Below, piece by piece: positions 1 to 5,048 of a stretch of DNA of 5,048 nucleotides. How positions within the stretch are numbered: the stretch's first letter is position 1; the number at the start of each line of letters is the position of its first letter. This stretch comes from Clostridiales bacterium (GTDB lineage: Bacteria; Bacillota; Peptococcia; DRI-13; UBA5745), in assembly GCA_009776595.1 (NCBI GenBank), contig WRNN01000097.1:1-5048 (forward strand), in the 5' to 3' direction. The position numbers were made by a program, and so were the translations under genes. Under the pieces are notes generated by a model, which was not told the origin of the DNA, did no database searches, and was given only the letters and a program-made list of their open reading frames with translations.

Positions 1-2
1 GC

Positions 3-2939
3 TTACATGCCCAGATCCGCGAGCGCTTGGGTCATATACGAGCTCTGCGCCATATACTGCGCCATGATTTGTTCCATGGCGTTAAACTGGTTCCAGTAGC
101 GCTGTCTCTCCTTTTCGTATTTGTCCTGAAGCGTCTTCAGCCTTTCGTTGATTCTCGTGAGCTCGTCATACATGATGCTGTTTCTGTCCGTCATGGATCC
201 CTGTACCCCCGCCATTTGCACCAGGCTGCCGGGATTGCCGATGCTGATCCGGGCGGCATTGTCCATCAGGGTGTTCATTCGCGTCGCGATACCGTTGATC
301 GGATCGGTGAATAGCGCCTCCACAGCCGCCGGTTCGCTGGCCAGCATTTCCCGCAGTTTGGTTTCGTCCAGGGTTAATCTGCCCGGCTTCAGATAGTCGG
401 GGGATTCGATGCCCAGGTCATAAAGGGCCAGCCCGGAGGAGGATGGGCGGGTATACAGCGTCGAATATAAGTTGTTTAAGAGCGCCGATACGATGCTATC
501 GTTGCGCAGCAGACCGCCTTTGGCCTGTTCTTCCCAGAGTTCGATCTCCTTTTCGCTCATTTCCTTCTTCTGTTCCGCCGTAAGCGGATCATACTTCTTG
601 TAGGTGGTGTCCGCGTAAATATAGCCGTTCAGCTTGTCGATCATAGCGTTATAGTCTTCGACGAAAGACTTGAATACATCTACCAATCCTTCCGTATTCC
701 GCTCAGTGTTGATCACCGTATCGATAAAGTTCCCGCTTCCGTCTTTCTCGCTGACCGACGTGAGCTGGATGGTCATCCCGTCGAATTCGAAGGTATTACT
801 GCTGCGGGTTGTAGCAACGCCGTTGATGGTCACCATGGCGTCTGCCCCCGCCGTATAGCCGCTGAAGTCGCTAAGCTGTCCGCTGGACGGCGATAGCGTG
901 ATGGATCCGCCAAACAGCGTCTCCGCTTCCACAGGCAGGGTTAGGGTCCCGCTCGCCTGCAGGACAAGCCGCCCGCCGTCAAAGCTAAGCGTTCCCGATC
1001 CGCCCAATACCGTATTGGCGTAATCGATCACATCCTGCACGGTTGTACTTGCGCCAAAGCTTGCGCCGCCGCCGGTAAAGTAGCCCATCAGCTCCTGAAG
1101 CTGGCCGACGTCGTCCGCCAGCGTATCCGCCGCGGCGAAATTGGAGGTCTGGCCCACATTGAGGCCCAGAGCTAAAGCAAGGTCTGTCTTCTTTCCCGCT
1201 TCAAGGCCTGCTGTGCTGGTGATATCCGCCGTCGGCGGGGCAAAGCTGACCGCGGCGCCGTTCCGGATTTCCAGCTGCGCTGTCATCGCCGTTGTATCCC
1301 TGACAAATTCGATGTTCTGCACCTCGGTGCCACTGTCGTCGTAAGTACCGAAAGTCTCGCGCAGCCAGTAGTTTAACTGAGCGATCGCCTGTATGCCCAA
1401 ATGGCCCGTATCCTTGGTCGGCAGCGAATACATATACTCCACGCCGTCAACGCTGAAGCGGAATTGCGCGCCGCCGTTGATGATCTGACTGAGATCGGAA
1501 AACTCGCCCTGGATACTGCCTGCGGTCAGCGTGGCGCTGGCGACCGAGTCCGCCGCGTCAAACATAGCGACGCCGCCCGCTGTCTGGAAGATCGCCCCCA
1601 GCAGGTTGCCTTCTGTCTGCCGGATTTGCGACGGATCGGTGAAATGCTGGCTGCCGGTGGACGCGGCAGTCAGGGAAAACTTGCCGCTCAGCGAGGAGAA
1701 GCTCAACTGTACCCCGGCGTTGCCGGCGTTAACCGTATTGATCATCGCGCCAATCGTATCACTTTTCGAGAAGCTGAAGTCCTTGCCGTTGATCGTGAAG
1801 GAAAAACGTTCCCCTGACAGCCCTTCCAGGTCGCCGATCTTCGAAGAAGTACTCAAGCGGCTGGAGGCGCCGGAGGAAATGCCCAATTTCTCTGCGCCCG
1901 CGCCGGAGACGGTAAGGGTATGGCCTTCCTCTCCGCCAAAATTCATCCGCAGTTCAATGCGGTCGCCTACCAGGCTGGCGTCGATATAGTTCCCGAAGAC
2001 CCTGTCCAATTCGGTGTTTAAGTTATCCGCCACCGCGGAAGCCGTAATCTGCCCGCCGCTCGAAAGGGGATTCAGGGTGATTTGCTTGACCACGCCGTCC
2101 AAATTGACCGTCAGGGACACGCCCGCGTCCGCCTTGATGGTCCCTCCCTGCAGCATCTGACCGGTTTGCGCCTGCATAACGGAGGAGTAAGCACCCCGGG
2201 TAAGCCCGGTCATCTGCAGCGCCAGTTCGGTACTGTCCCCGAGGACGTGGATATTCACGGTCGGGTCGCTGTCGGTGATCCGCAGCCGGTTCTCATAAAC
2301 GCTTGCGACGGCGGAAGAACCCGCGGCGGAAATCGCCCCGTTGATTGCCTGCAGCATCCCTTCCTGCGTATTGACCCCGTTCAGGTCTACAGTGACTTCG
2401 AAGGGATTTAACGGATCCCCGGGATCTGTGATTTGCAGTACCAGCGTTTTATTAAAGCGCTCATCCGCCAGGGCGTCTGTCAGGGCTTCGCTGCCCGTTA
2501 CATTATCTTTCACGCCTATGCTGAGTTGGGAGGTCAGTTTCGCCGCCGAAGCAAGCTGCTCCACAACGATCCTCGTCTCTCCCACCGGCGCGTTGTAAGC
2601 GGTGCTGATCACCTTCGCCGCGCTGCCGGCGCTCACCGTAGAAACCATGGAATTATAGAACTTCGCGCTCAAGAGGTTCGTGGCGGTCGGGGCGTCAAAG
2701 GCCGGATTAAAATATTTGTTGCGCACCGTATTGATGGCGTTAATGATATCCCGATAGAATTCCTGCCTCCAAAGGGTCTGTTGCGCCAGCGCGTTCTGCT
2801 TATCGATTTTCTTCTGGGTGGCGGACAGCATCTGTTTGACCATGCTCTCCGTGTCCAGGCCGGAAATCATACCGGACATGCCGGTATTCGAATAGGATGC
2901 AACACTGAAATAGTTGCTGTTAATATTATTTGTCGCCAT
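3..2939 (-). CDS. fliD: Flagellar filament cap protein FliD (hook-associated protein 2), unusually long
   Basis: FliD is exported through the flagellar type III system and forms the cap at the filament tip, where it helps flagellin subunits fold and insert. The protein has 978 residues; the E. coli and B. subtilis proteins have about 470-500. The N-terminal FliD domain is seen at about residues 20-125, with the GMISGLDTESMV motif followed by an amphipathic helix (about 30-76). The C-terminal FliD domain spans about 750-978, including the conserved EMSEKEIELWEEQAKGGL stretch near 793-810 and a terminal coiled-coil helix (about 920-965). The middle is Ser/Thr/Gly/Ala-rich beta sequence with several segments like flagellin_IN motifs, for example VTINGVATTRSSNT (703-716) and FTINGKDFSF (381-390). 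No cysteine is present, as is common for exported axial proteins. The ATG is supported by a good Shine-Dalgarno sequence. The TAA stop lies at the window edge; fliS often follows but is outside the window. Confidence 0.96.
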   Translation of the reverse strand: MATNNINSNYFSVASYSNTGMSGMISGLDTESMVKQMLSATQKKIDKQNALAQQTLWRQEFYRDIINAINTVRNKYFNPAFDAPTATNLLSAKFYNSMVSTVSAGSAAKVISTAYNAPVGETRIVVEQLASAAKLTSQLSIGVKDNVTGSEALTDALADERFNKTLVLQITDPGDPLNPFEVTVDLNGVNTQEGMLQAINGAISAAGSSAVASVYENRLRITDSDPTVNIHVLGDSTELALQMTGLTRGAYSSVMQAQTGQMLQGGTIKADAGVSLTVNLDGVVKQITLNPLSSGGQITASAVADNLNTELDRVFGNYIDASLVGDRIELRMNFGGEEGHTLTVSGAGAEKLGISSGASSRLSTSSKIGDLEGLSGERFSFTINGKDFSFSKSDTIGAMINTVNAGNAGVQLSFSSLSGKFSLTAASTGSQHFTDPSQIRQTEGNLLGAIFQTAGGVAMFDAADSVASATLTAGSIQGEFSDLSQIINGGAQFRFSVDGVEYMYSLPTKDTGHLGIQAIAQLNYWLRETFGTYDDSGTEVQNIEFVRDTTAMTAQLEIRNGAAVSFAPPTADITSTAGLEAGKKTDLALALGLNVGQTSNFAAADTLADDVGQLQELMGYFTGGGASFGASTTVQDVIDYANTVLGGSGTLSFDGGRLVLQASGTLTLPVEAETLFGGSITLSPSSGQLSDFSGYTAGADAMVTINGVATTRSSNTFEFDGMTIQLTSVSEKDGSGNFIDTVINTERNTEGLVDVFKSFVEDYNAMIDKLNGYIYADTTYKKYDPLTAEQKKEMSEKEIELWEEQAKGGLLRNDSIVSALLNNLYSTLYTRPSSSGLALYDLGIESPDYLKPGRLTLDETKLREMLASEPAAVEALFTDPINGIATRMNTLMDNAARISIGNPGSLVQMAGVQGSMTDRNSIMYDELTRINERLKTLQDKYEKERQRYWNQFNAMEQIMAQYMAQSSYMTQALADLGM

Positions 2940-2940
2940 A

Positions 2941-2951
2941 GGATCACCCTC
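2941..2951 (-). promoter_or_regulatory. Extended Shine-Dalgarno sequence of fliD
   Basis: On the minus strand this reads GAGGGTGATCC, one base before the fliD ATG. It contains GGTGATCC, an 8-base exact match to the complement of the canonical bacterial 16S rRNA 3' end, and matches 9 of 11 bases of GGAGGTGATCC. It fixes the chosen fliD start. The pairing runs unusually close to the start codon, though the GAGGG core has normal spacing. Confidence 0.75.
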
Positions 2952-2958
2952 AATTTCC

Positions 2959-2979
2959 TGCGTATCTTTGCTATACGCA
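2959..2979 (-). promoter_or_regulatory. Perfect 7-bp hairpin in the fliD leader
   Basis: The minus strand reads TGCGTAT-AGCAAAG-ATACGCA, a perfect 7-bp stem with a 7-nt loop. It lies in the 59-nt gap between the 158-aa gene and fliD, ending 7 bases before the fliD Shine-Dalgarno sequence. There is no U-tract after it, so it is not a standard terminator. It could stabilise the mRNA, mark a processing site or serve as part of a protein-binding leader; a GGA triplet follows the stem directly. The structure is seen in sequence, the role is inferred. Confidence 0.5.
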
Positions 2980-2998
2980 TGCCTTACTGATTATGTTT

Positions 2999-3475
2999 TT
3001 ATACTTCTTTACCCTTCGGCTCCGCCAAAGCGCCGCTCAGGCCGGTTTGGGCGGAACGCCGGTATTTGCTCGCTACCGATGAACTGTGCTGACTCATTTC
3101 CCTAAGGCTGTTCAAGGCCTTATCTCTTTCATAGGCAATGCGTTCGCGAACCGTAGCGTCGTTTTGCAGGATCCTGCTCGCCACTGCCTTCACAGCCATC
3201 GAAGCGTCATACAGCTTGCCTAAGTCTGCTGAAAGCTGACCCCGGTCACAATCATGATACAGCGCCGAGCGGGCCAGGGAACCGTTTTGTTGAGCCAGTT
3301 GCTTCAGCCTGCCATCCAGCTCCTCAATTTTCTTGATAAGGATTGCCCCTCTTTGAACACAGGGATCCAGTTCTTCCGCAGGCAAAAGGGGCAAAGCTTC
3401 CATTTCTTTCTCGTAATGCAAAAAGTAGAGCCTTTTTTGCTCCAGCAATTCCAGCATCTGTTCCAGGTCTTTCAT
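2999..3475 (-). CDS. Probable flagellar export chaperone, FlgN/FliT-like (158 aa)
   Basis: I cannot assign this gene to a named family with certainty. The protein is small, mostly helical and soluble, with no signal peptide or membrane segment. Residues 1-65 have heptad-like helix patterns (LEQMLELLEQKRLYFL, then IKKIEELDGRLKQLAQ) that resemble the N-terminal helix and the 'R..LI..I..LD' helix of FlgN-type chaperones; residues 85-140 form a second long helical region with many charged residues. The tail is basic and probably disordered. It begins at an ATG with a strong GGAGGGG Shine-Dalgarno sequence and lies between csrA and fliD, the region where Bacillota flagellar operons carry substrates and their chaperones. 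FliD or FlgL/FlgK would be natural clients. Alternatives are a FliT equivalent or an unrelated coiled-coil flagellar protein. The flagellar role rests mainly on context; the chaperone role is inference. Confidence 0.6.
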   Translation of the reverse strand: MKDLEQMLELLEQKRLYFLHYEKEMEALPLLPAEELDPCVQRGAILIKKIEELDGRLKQLAQQNGSLARSALYHDCDRGQLSADLGKLYDASMAVKAVASRILQNDATVRERIAYERDKALNSLREMSQHSSSVASKYRRSAQTGLSGALAEPKGKEV

Positions 3476-3480
3476 TGTCG

Positions 3481-3489
3481 CACCCCTCC
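3481..3489 (-). promoter_or_regulatory. Shine-Dalgarno sequence of the 158-aa gene
   Basis: The minus strand reads GGAGGGGTG about 6 bases before the ATG, a strong ribosome binding site that decides the start of the 158-residue protein. It begins three bases after the 3' foot of a hairpin. Confidence 0.75.
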
Positions 3490-3491
3490 GG

Positions 3492-3516
3492 CGGATTGCT
3501 TCGTCATAAGCATCCG
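3492..3516 (-). promoter_or_regulatory. Hairpin just upstream of the 158-aa gene's ribosome binding site
   Basis: The minus strand reads CGGAT-GCTT-ATGACG-AAGC-A-ATCCG: a 9-bp stem with one bulged A and a 6-nt loop, in the 92-nt gap after csrA. No U-run follows, so it is unlikely to terminate transcription. Its position against the Shine-Dalgarno sequence suggests a role in translation or mRNA processing, which is inference. Confidence 0.45.
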
Positions 3517-3524
3517 ATGGTTAA

Positions 3525-3549
3525 GCCGCTATCCTGTGACCGCGGCGGC
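3525..3549 (-). promoter_or_regulatory. Possible GGA-loop hairpin downstream of csrA (candidate CsrA site)
   Basis: The minus strand can fold as GCCGC, a 15-nt loop containing CACAGGATA, then GCGGC. CsrA proteins favour GGA displayed in a hairpin loop, and this one lies between csrA and the next gene. The stem is only 5 bp, the loop is long, and the flanking bases match the CsrA consensus only partly, so this is a candidate only. Confidence 0.25.
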
Positions 3550-3567
3550 AGCTTGCCTTTGCGGGAT

Positions 3568-3849
3568 TCAATTTTTGCCGGTATTGTTTTTCTCCGGCGA
3601 TTTCGTCTTGCTTGTCAGCTTGGAAGCCACGCCGCGTATACCGGAAGCGGAAGCGGCAGCGGCGGCTTGCTTGTTATACTCAACGGTTTGCAGCAATTCT
3701 TTTCGCCAAATTTTACAGCCCTGTGGCGCCTGTATCCCTAATCTGACCTGGTTGGCATTGAGTTCCGTGATAATGATCTCTATCGGCTCGTCCAGGCCAT
3801 CCACCTCGATGATCAGGGATTCGTCCGGTTTACGGGACAGTATCAGCAT
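3568..3849 (-). CDS. csrA: Translational regulator CsrA, with loop insertion and long C-terminal tail
   Basis: CsrA is a dimeric RNA-binding protein that binds GGA motifs in mRNA leaders; in B. subtilis it represses flagellin (hag) translation until FliW sequesters it. The start MLILSRKPDESLII is the family signature. Conserved RNA-contact positions are present: L4 and R6 in strand 1, and R49 in IWRKEL, equivalent to E. coli R44. The NQVRLGIQAP core is at 33-42. The protein has 93 residues against the usual 61-75. About five residues are inserted in the loop after strand 2 (around E15-P22), and the tail after residue 61 is Ala/Ser-rich, then Lys/Asn-rich. The ATG at 3849 is chosen over an in-frame upstream start because it gives the canonical N terminus and has a strong Shine-Dalgarno sequence. 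The gene overlaps fliW by 7 nt, suggesting translational coupling. Confidence 0.95.
   Translation of the reverse strand: MLILSRKPDESLIIEVDGLDEPIEIIITELNANQVRLGIQAPQGCKIWRKELLQTVEYNKQAAAAASASGIRGVASKLTSKTKSPEKNNTGKN
3643..3666. repeat. Imperfect hexamer tandem repeat inside csrA
   Basis: On the plus strand four consecutive hexamers read GGAAGC, GGAAGC, GGCAGC, GGCGGC. On the coding strand they encode the Ala/Ser run of CsrA at residues 62-69 (AAAAASAS). Each unit is two codons, so gain or loss of a unit would keep the frame and change only the length of the linker between the CsrA core and its basic tail. Confidence 0.65.
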
Positions 3850-4271
3850 GAAGCAGCCTCCTCCATCAGAGGATACCGGACAGGATAATCGCCCTCCAGA
3901 ATCACCTGGGCGCCAAAGCCGGTTTTCCAGTTGATGATCACCGGGCTCTTTAAATTGATCGTGGATTGTGTGAAATCCTCCTGCACCACGGCGATGAGCC
4001 AGCATTCATATTCGCCCTCGCCCACCAGGCTGTCCAGTCCGGCGGGCATTTGCGGGCTATACCCCGCTTGCACTACCTGGGTGCTCACCAGCACAAAACA
4101 CAGATCCGCTTCCTCCAGGGATTGAAGCCAGGCAATATCCATACCCAGTTCAGGATCATGCAGTACGGCATAGTTGTGATAGGCGTCGAAACCGAAGAGG
4201 GGCTGCCGGAAATTGAGCATCTGCCCGCTTTCGATCTCGAGTTCCCCAAAATCTCTCGTCTGAACCTTCAT
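3843..4271 (-). CDS. fliW: Flagellar assembly factor FliW
   Basis: FliW is a cytoplasmic protein that binds either flagellin or CsrA. When flagellin is exported, freed FliW sequesters CsrA and relieves repression of flagellin translation (shown in B. subtilis). The 142 residues match the normal length. Family features are the start MKVQTRDFGELEIESGQML, the F-x-x-x-L-F-G-F segment (21-28), the IAWLQSLEEADLCFVL block (46-61), and the C-terminal signature INLKSPVIIN with YPVRYPL (129-135). The gene starts 9 nt after the DUF6470 stop; its Shine-Dalgarno sequence (GGAGGAA) is formed by the last codons of that gene. It overlaps csrA by 7 nt (ATGCTGA holds the csrA start and the fliW stop), which would help keep antagonist and regulator in proportion. 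Its natural partner flagellin is not encoded in this window. Confidence 0.96.
   Translation of the reverse strand: MKVQTRDFGELEIESGQMLNFRQPLFGFDAYHNYAVLHDPELGMDIAWLQSLEEADLCFVLVSTQVVQAGYSPQMPAGLDSLVGEGEYECWLIAVVQEDFTQSTINLKSPVIINWKTGFGAQVILEGDYPVRYPLMEEAASC
3856..3864 (-). promoter_or_regulatory. Shine-Dalgarno sequence of csrA, inside fliW
   Basis: The minus strand reads GGAGGAGGC, 6 bases before the csrA ATG and within the last codons of fliW (Met-Glu-Glu-Ala). It decides the csrA start. It also has two GGA triplets, the core of CsrA recognition, so autoregulation is conceivable but not shown. Confidence 0.75.
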
Positions 4272-4289
4272 GAGGATTTTTTATTCCTC
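4272..4289 (-). promoter_or_regulatory. Short hairpin that could mask the fliW ribosome binding site
   Basis: The minus strand reads GAGGA-ATAAAAAA-TCCTC, directly before the fliW ATG. The 5' arm is the fliW Shine-Dalgarno core, which also encodes the final Glu-Glu of DUF6470; the 3' arm abuts the start codon. A 5-bp stem with an 8-nt A-rich loop is weak, but ribosomes finishing the upstream gene would open it, which would couple fliW translation to it. Confidence 0.4.
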
Positions 4290-4886
4290 CTGTCCGCTAT
4301 ATTCCGGATCGGCGCTGGGCGGGAAATAGAATCTGCCGCCAAGATACTCGATCTGAATGCTGGGCTGTTGAAGTATGATCATGCGGACGCTTCCCGGGAC
4401 GTAGTTCATGATATTGCGCATGGTCTCCCAGTCCAGGCTTATCTCGCCTTTCTGAAACCGGGTATCTATCTCAAAAGGTATCCAGGAGATGTCCGCGCCT
4501 GTATTGGGCAAAAATGCCTGAAACAGAATCGGCTCCTCCCCCAGTATCTTCCGGGCAAAGATATCCGCAATGGTAATCCCTTCATCGATACGGCTCATGT
4601 CATTGCCGATCTCCACATAGGCTCTCGTTGTCTTGCTTATCGACTCCATACCGGCCTCCGCATTCATTCTGTACCAGTCCGTGGTGTTGTGGTAACCCAG
4701 AGATTTACGGGCTTCATAGGTATTCAATTTAACTTGCGCATTCCTGGTTTTGACGTCGAGCTTTGGCAGCTCCGTCTCCATATTCGATGAAGGCATGAAG
4801 TCCTGATCGATTTCCAGGCGCGCTCTTTCGATTTCCAGTTCGTATTTGATCGGTGTGGTTGAGATTCGCAGCAATTGCGTGATCAT
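4281..4886 (-). CDS. DUF6470 family protein, YviE-like, of the flagellar operon
   Basis: This 201-residue protein matches the DUF6470/YviE type in position (between flgL and fliW, as in B. subtilis) and in sequence style. The N-terminal half has repeated beta-like segments of the form 'hydrophobic-E-I-E-x-A-x-L-E-I-D' (residues 15-28) and 'P-K-L-D-V-K-T-x-x-A-Q-V-K-L' (41-54), followed by a helical centre (55-115) with SRIDEGITIADIFARK. The C-terminal part ends with YVPGSVRMIILQQPSIQIEY (162-181), similar to the closing segment of this family. It has no signal peptide, membrane segment or cysteine. The biochemical function of the family is not established as far as I know; the flagellar link comes from gene order. 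The start is supported by an AAAGGGGAG ribosome binding site at 4895-4903. Its last codons provide the ribosome binding site of fliW. Confidence 0.85.
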   Translation of the reverse strand: MITQLLRISTTPIKYELEIERARLEIDQDFMPSSNMETELPKLDVKTRNAQVKLNTYEARKSLGYHNTTDWYRMNAEAGMESISKTTRAYVEIGNDMSRIDEGITIADIFARKILGEEPILFQAFLPNTGADISWIPFEIDTRFQKGEISLDWETMRNIMNYVPGSVRMIILQQPSIQIEYLGGRFYFPPSADPEYSGQEE

Positions 4887-4913
4887 TTCGCTTTCTCCCC
4901 TTTGGTTTGGTAG

Positions 4914-5048
4914 TTACCGGATAAAGTCCATCAGGGAAAGTGGCAATACCCGGCTTCCCATTTGCAGCACCGCTTTCAAAACATAATCGTTCATCATTTG
5001 ATTGGTGGCTTCCTCTTCGTCTTTCACGCCCATAAGGTCATGTATCTT
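4914..5048 (-). CDS. flgL: Flagellar hook-filament junction protein FlgL, C-terminal fragment
   Basis: Only the last 44 residues and the TAA stop are in the window; the gene runs in from the right edge. FlgL (HAP3) is exported and forms the junction layer between FlgK and the flagellin filament. The fragment is an amphipathic helix with YVLKAVLQMGSRVLPLSLMD followed by FIR, matching the conserved flagellin-like D0 end of FlgL (typically ...A.L..GARI..PSLLDFLR). The position ahead of the DUF6470 gene and fliW agrees with the B. subtilis order flgK-flgL-yviE-fliW-csrA. The fragment continues to the window edge with no internal stop. Confidence 0.88.
   Translation of the reverse strand, partial: KIHDLMGVKDEEEATNQMMNDYVLKAVLQMGSRVLPLSLMDFIR

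Noticed and set aside
2433..2990. 185-residue open frame on the plus strand opposite the fliD start
   Set aside because: Arg/His-rich shadow of fliD in another frame, with no domain signature.
2965..3012. Possible SigD-type promoter upstream of fliD (TAAA followed by a GC-containing -10)
   Set aside because: TAAA occurs, but no segment at the right spacing resembles GCCGATAT well enough.
3577..3598. GCCGG...CCGGC inverted repeat at the 3' end of csrA as a terminator
   Set aside because: The stem is only 5 bp with a 12-nt loop and is followed by A residues rather than a U-tract on the coding strand.
3254..3934. 226-residue open frame on the plus strand opposite csrA and the 158-aa gene
   Set aside because: Antisense to real genes and spans an intergenic gap; low-complexity sequence without family features.
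3850..4005. In-frame N-terminal extension of csrA by 52 residues
   Set aside because: It lies within fliW coding sequence in another frame, while the internal ATG gives the canonical MLILSRK start with a strong ribosome binding site.
3966..4790. 274-residue open frame on the plus strand opposite fliW and the DUF6470 gene
   Set aside because: It runs antisense across two well-supported genes, has no recognisable domain, and is best explained by codon usage of the opposite strand.

Overview
The window is a stretch of a Bacillota-type late flagellar operon, with every gene on the minus strand and no mobile element, RNA gene or CRISPR array visible. In the direction of transcription (high to low coordinates) it holds: the C-terminal end of the hook-filament junction protein FlgL; a DUF6470 (YviE-like) protein; the flagellar assembly factor FliW; the RNA-binding translational regulator CsrA; an unassigned 158-residue protein that looks like a FlgN/FliT-type export chaperone; and a very large filament cap protein, FliD, whose stop codon lies at the left edge.

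The order flgL-yviE-fliW-csrA matches the Bacillus subtilis arrangement, and the FliW/CsrA pair plus DUF6470 point to Bacillota. Moderately high GC by eye and a FliD about twice the B. subtilis length lean towards a Clostridia-type organism rather than Bacillus, but the exact lineage cannot be fixed from this sequence. B. subtilis has the flagellin gene hag directly after csrA. Here that slot is taken by the 158-residue gene, followed by fliD, so the main target of the FliW-CsrA switch must be encoded elsewhere.

The genes are packed as one transcription unit. Gaps are 27 nt (flgL to DUF6470), 9 nt (DUF6470 to fliW), a 7-nt overlap (fliW/csrA), 92 nt (csrA to the 158-aa gene) and 59 nt (to fliD). 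I found no convincing sigma promoter or rho-independent terminator. The two longer gaps each carry a hairpin just upstream of a Shine-Dalgarno sequence, and the fliW Shine-Dalgarno itself can pair with bases next to its start codon. These are plausible places for post-transcriptional control in an operon that encodes CsrA.

Functionally the module joins structural parts (FlgL, FliD), a probable export chaperone and the FliW-CsrA partner switch, which in B. subtilis couples flagellin translation to secretion. The least ordinary parts are the 978-residue cysteine-free FliD, a 93-residue CsrA with a loop insertion and a basic tail, and the 158-aa protein. I see no clearly new biological system; the findings are variations on a known flagellar module.
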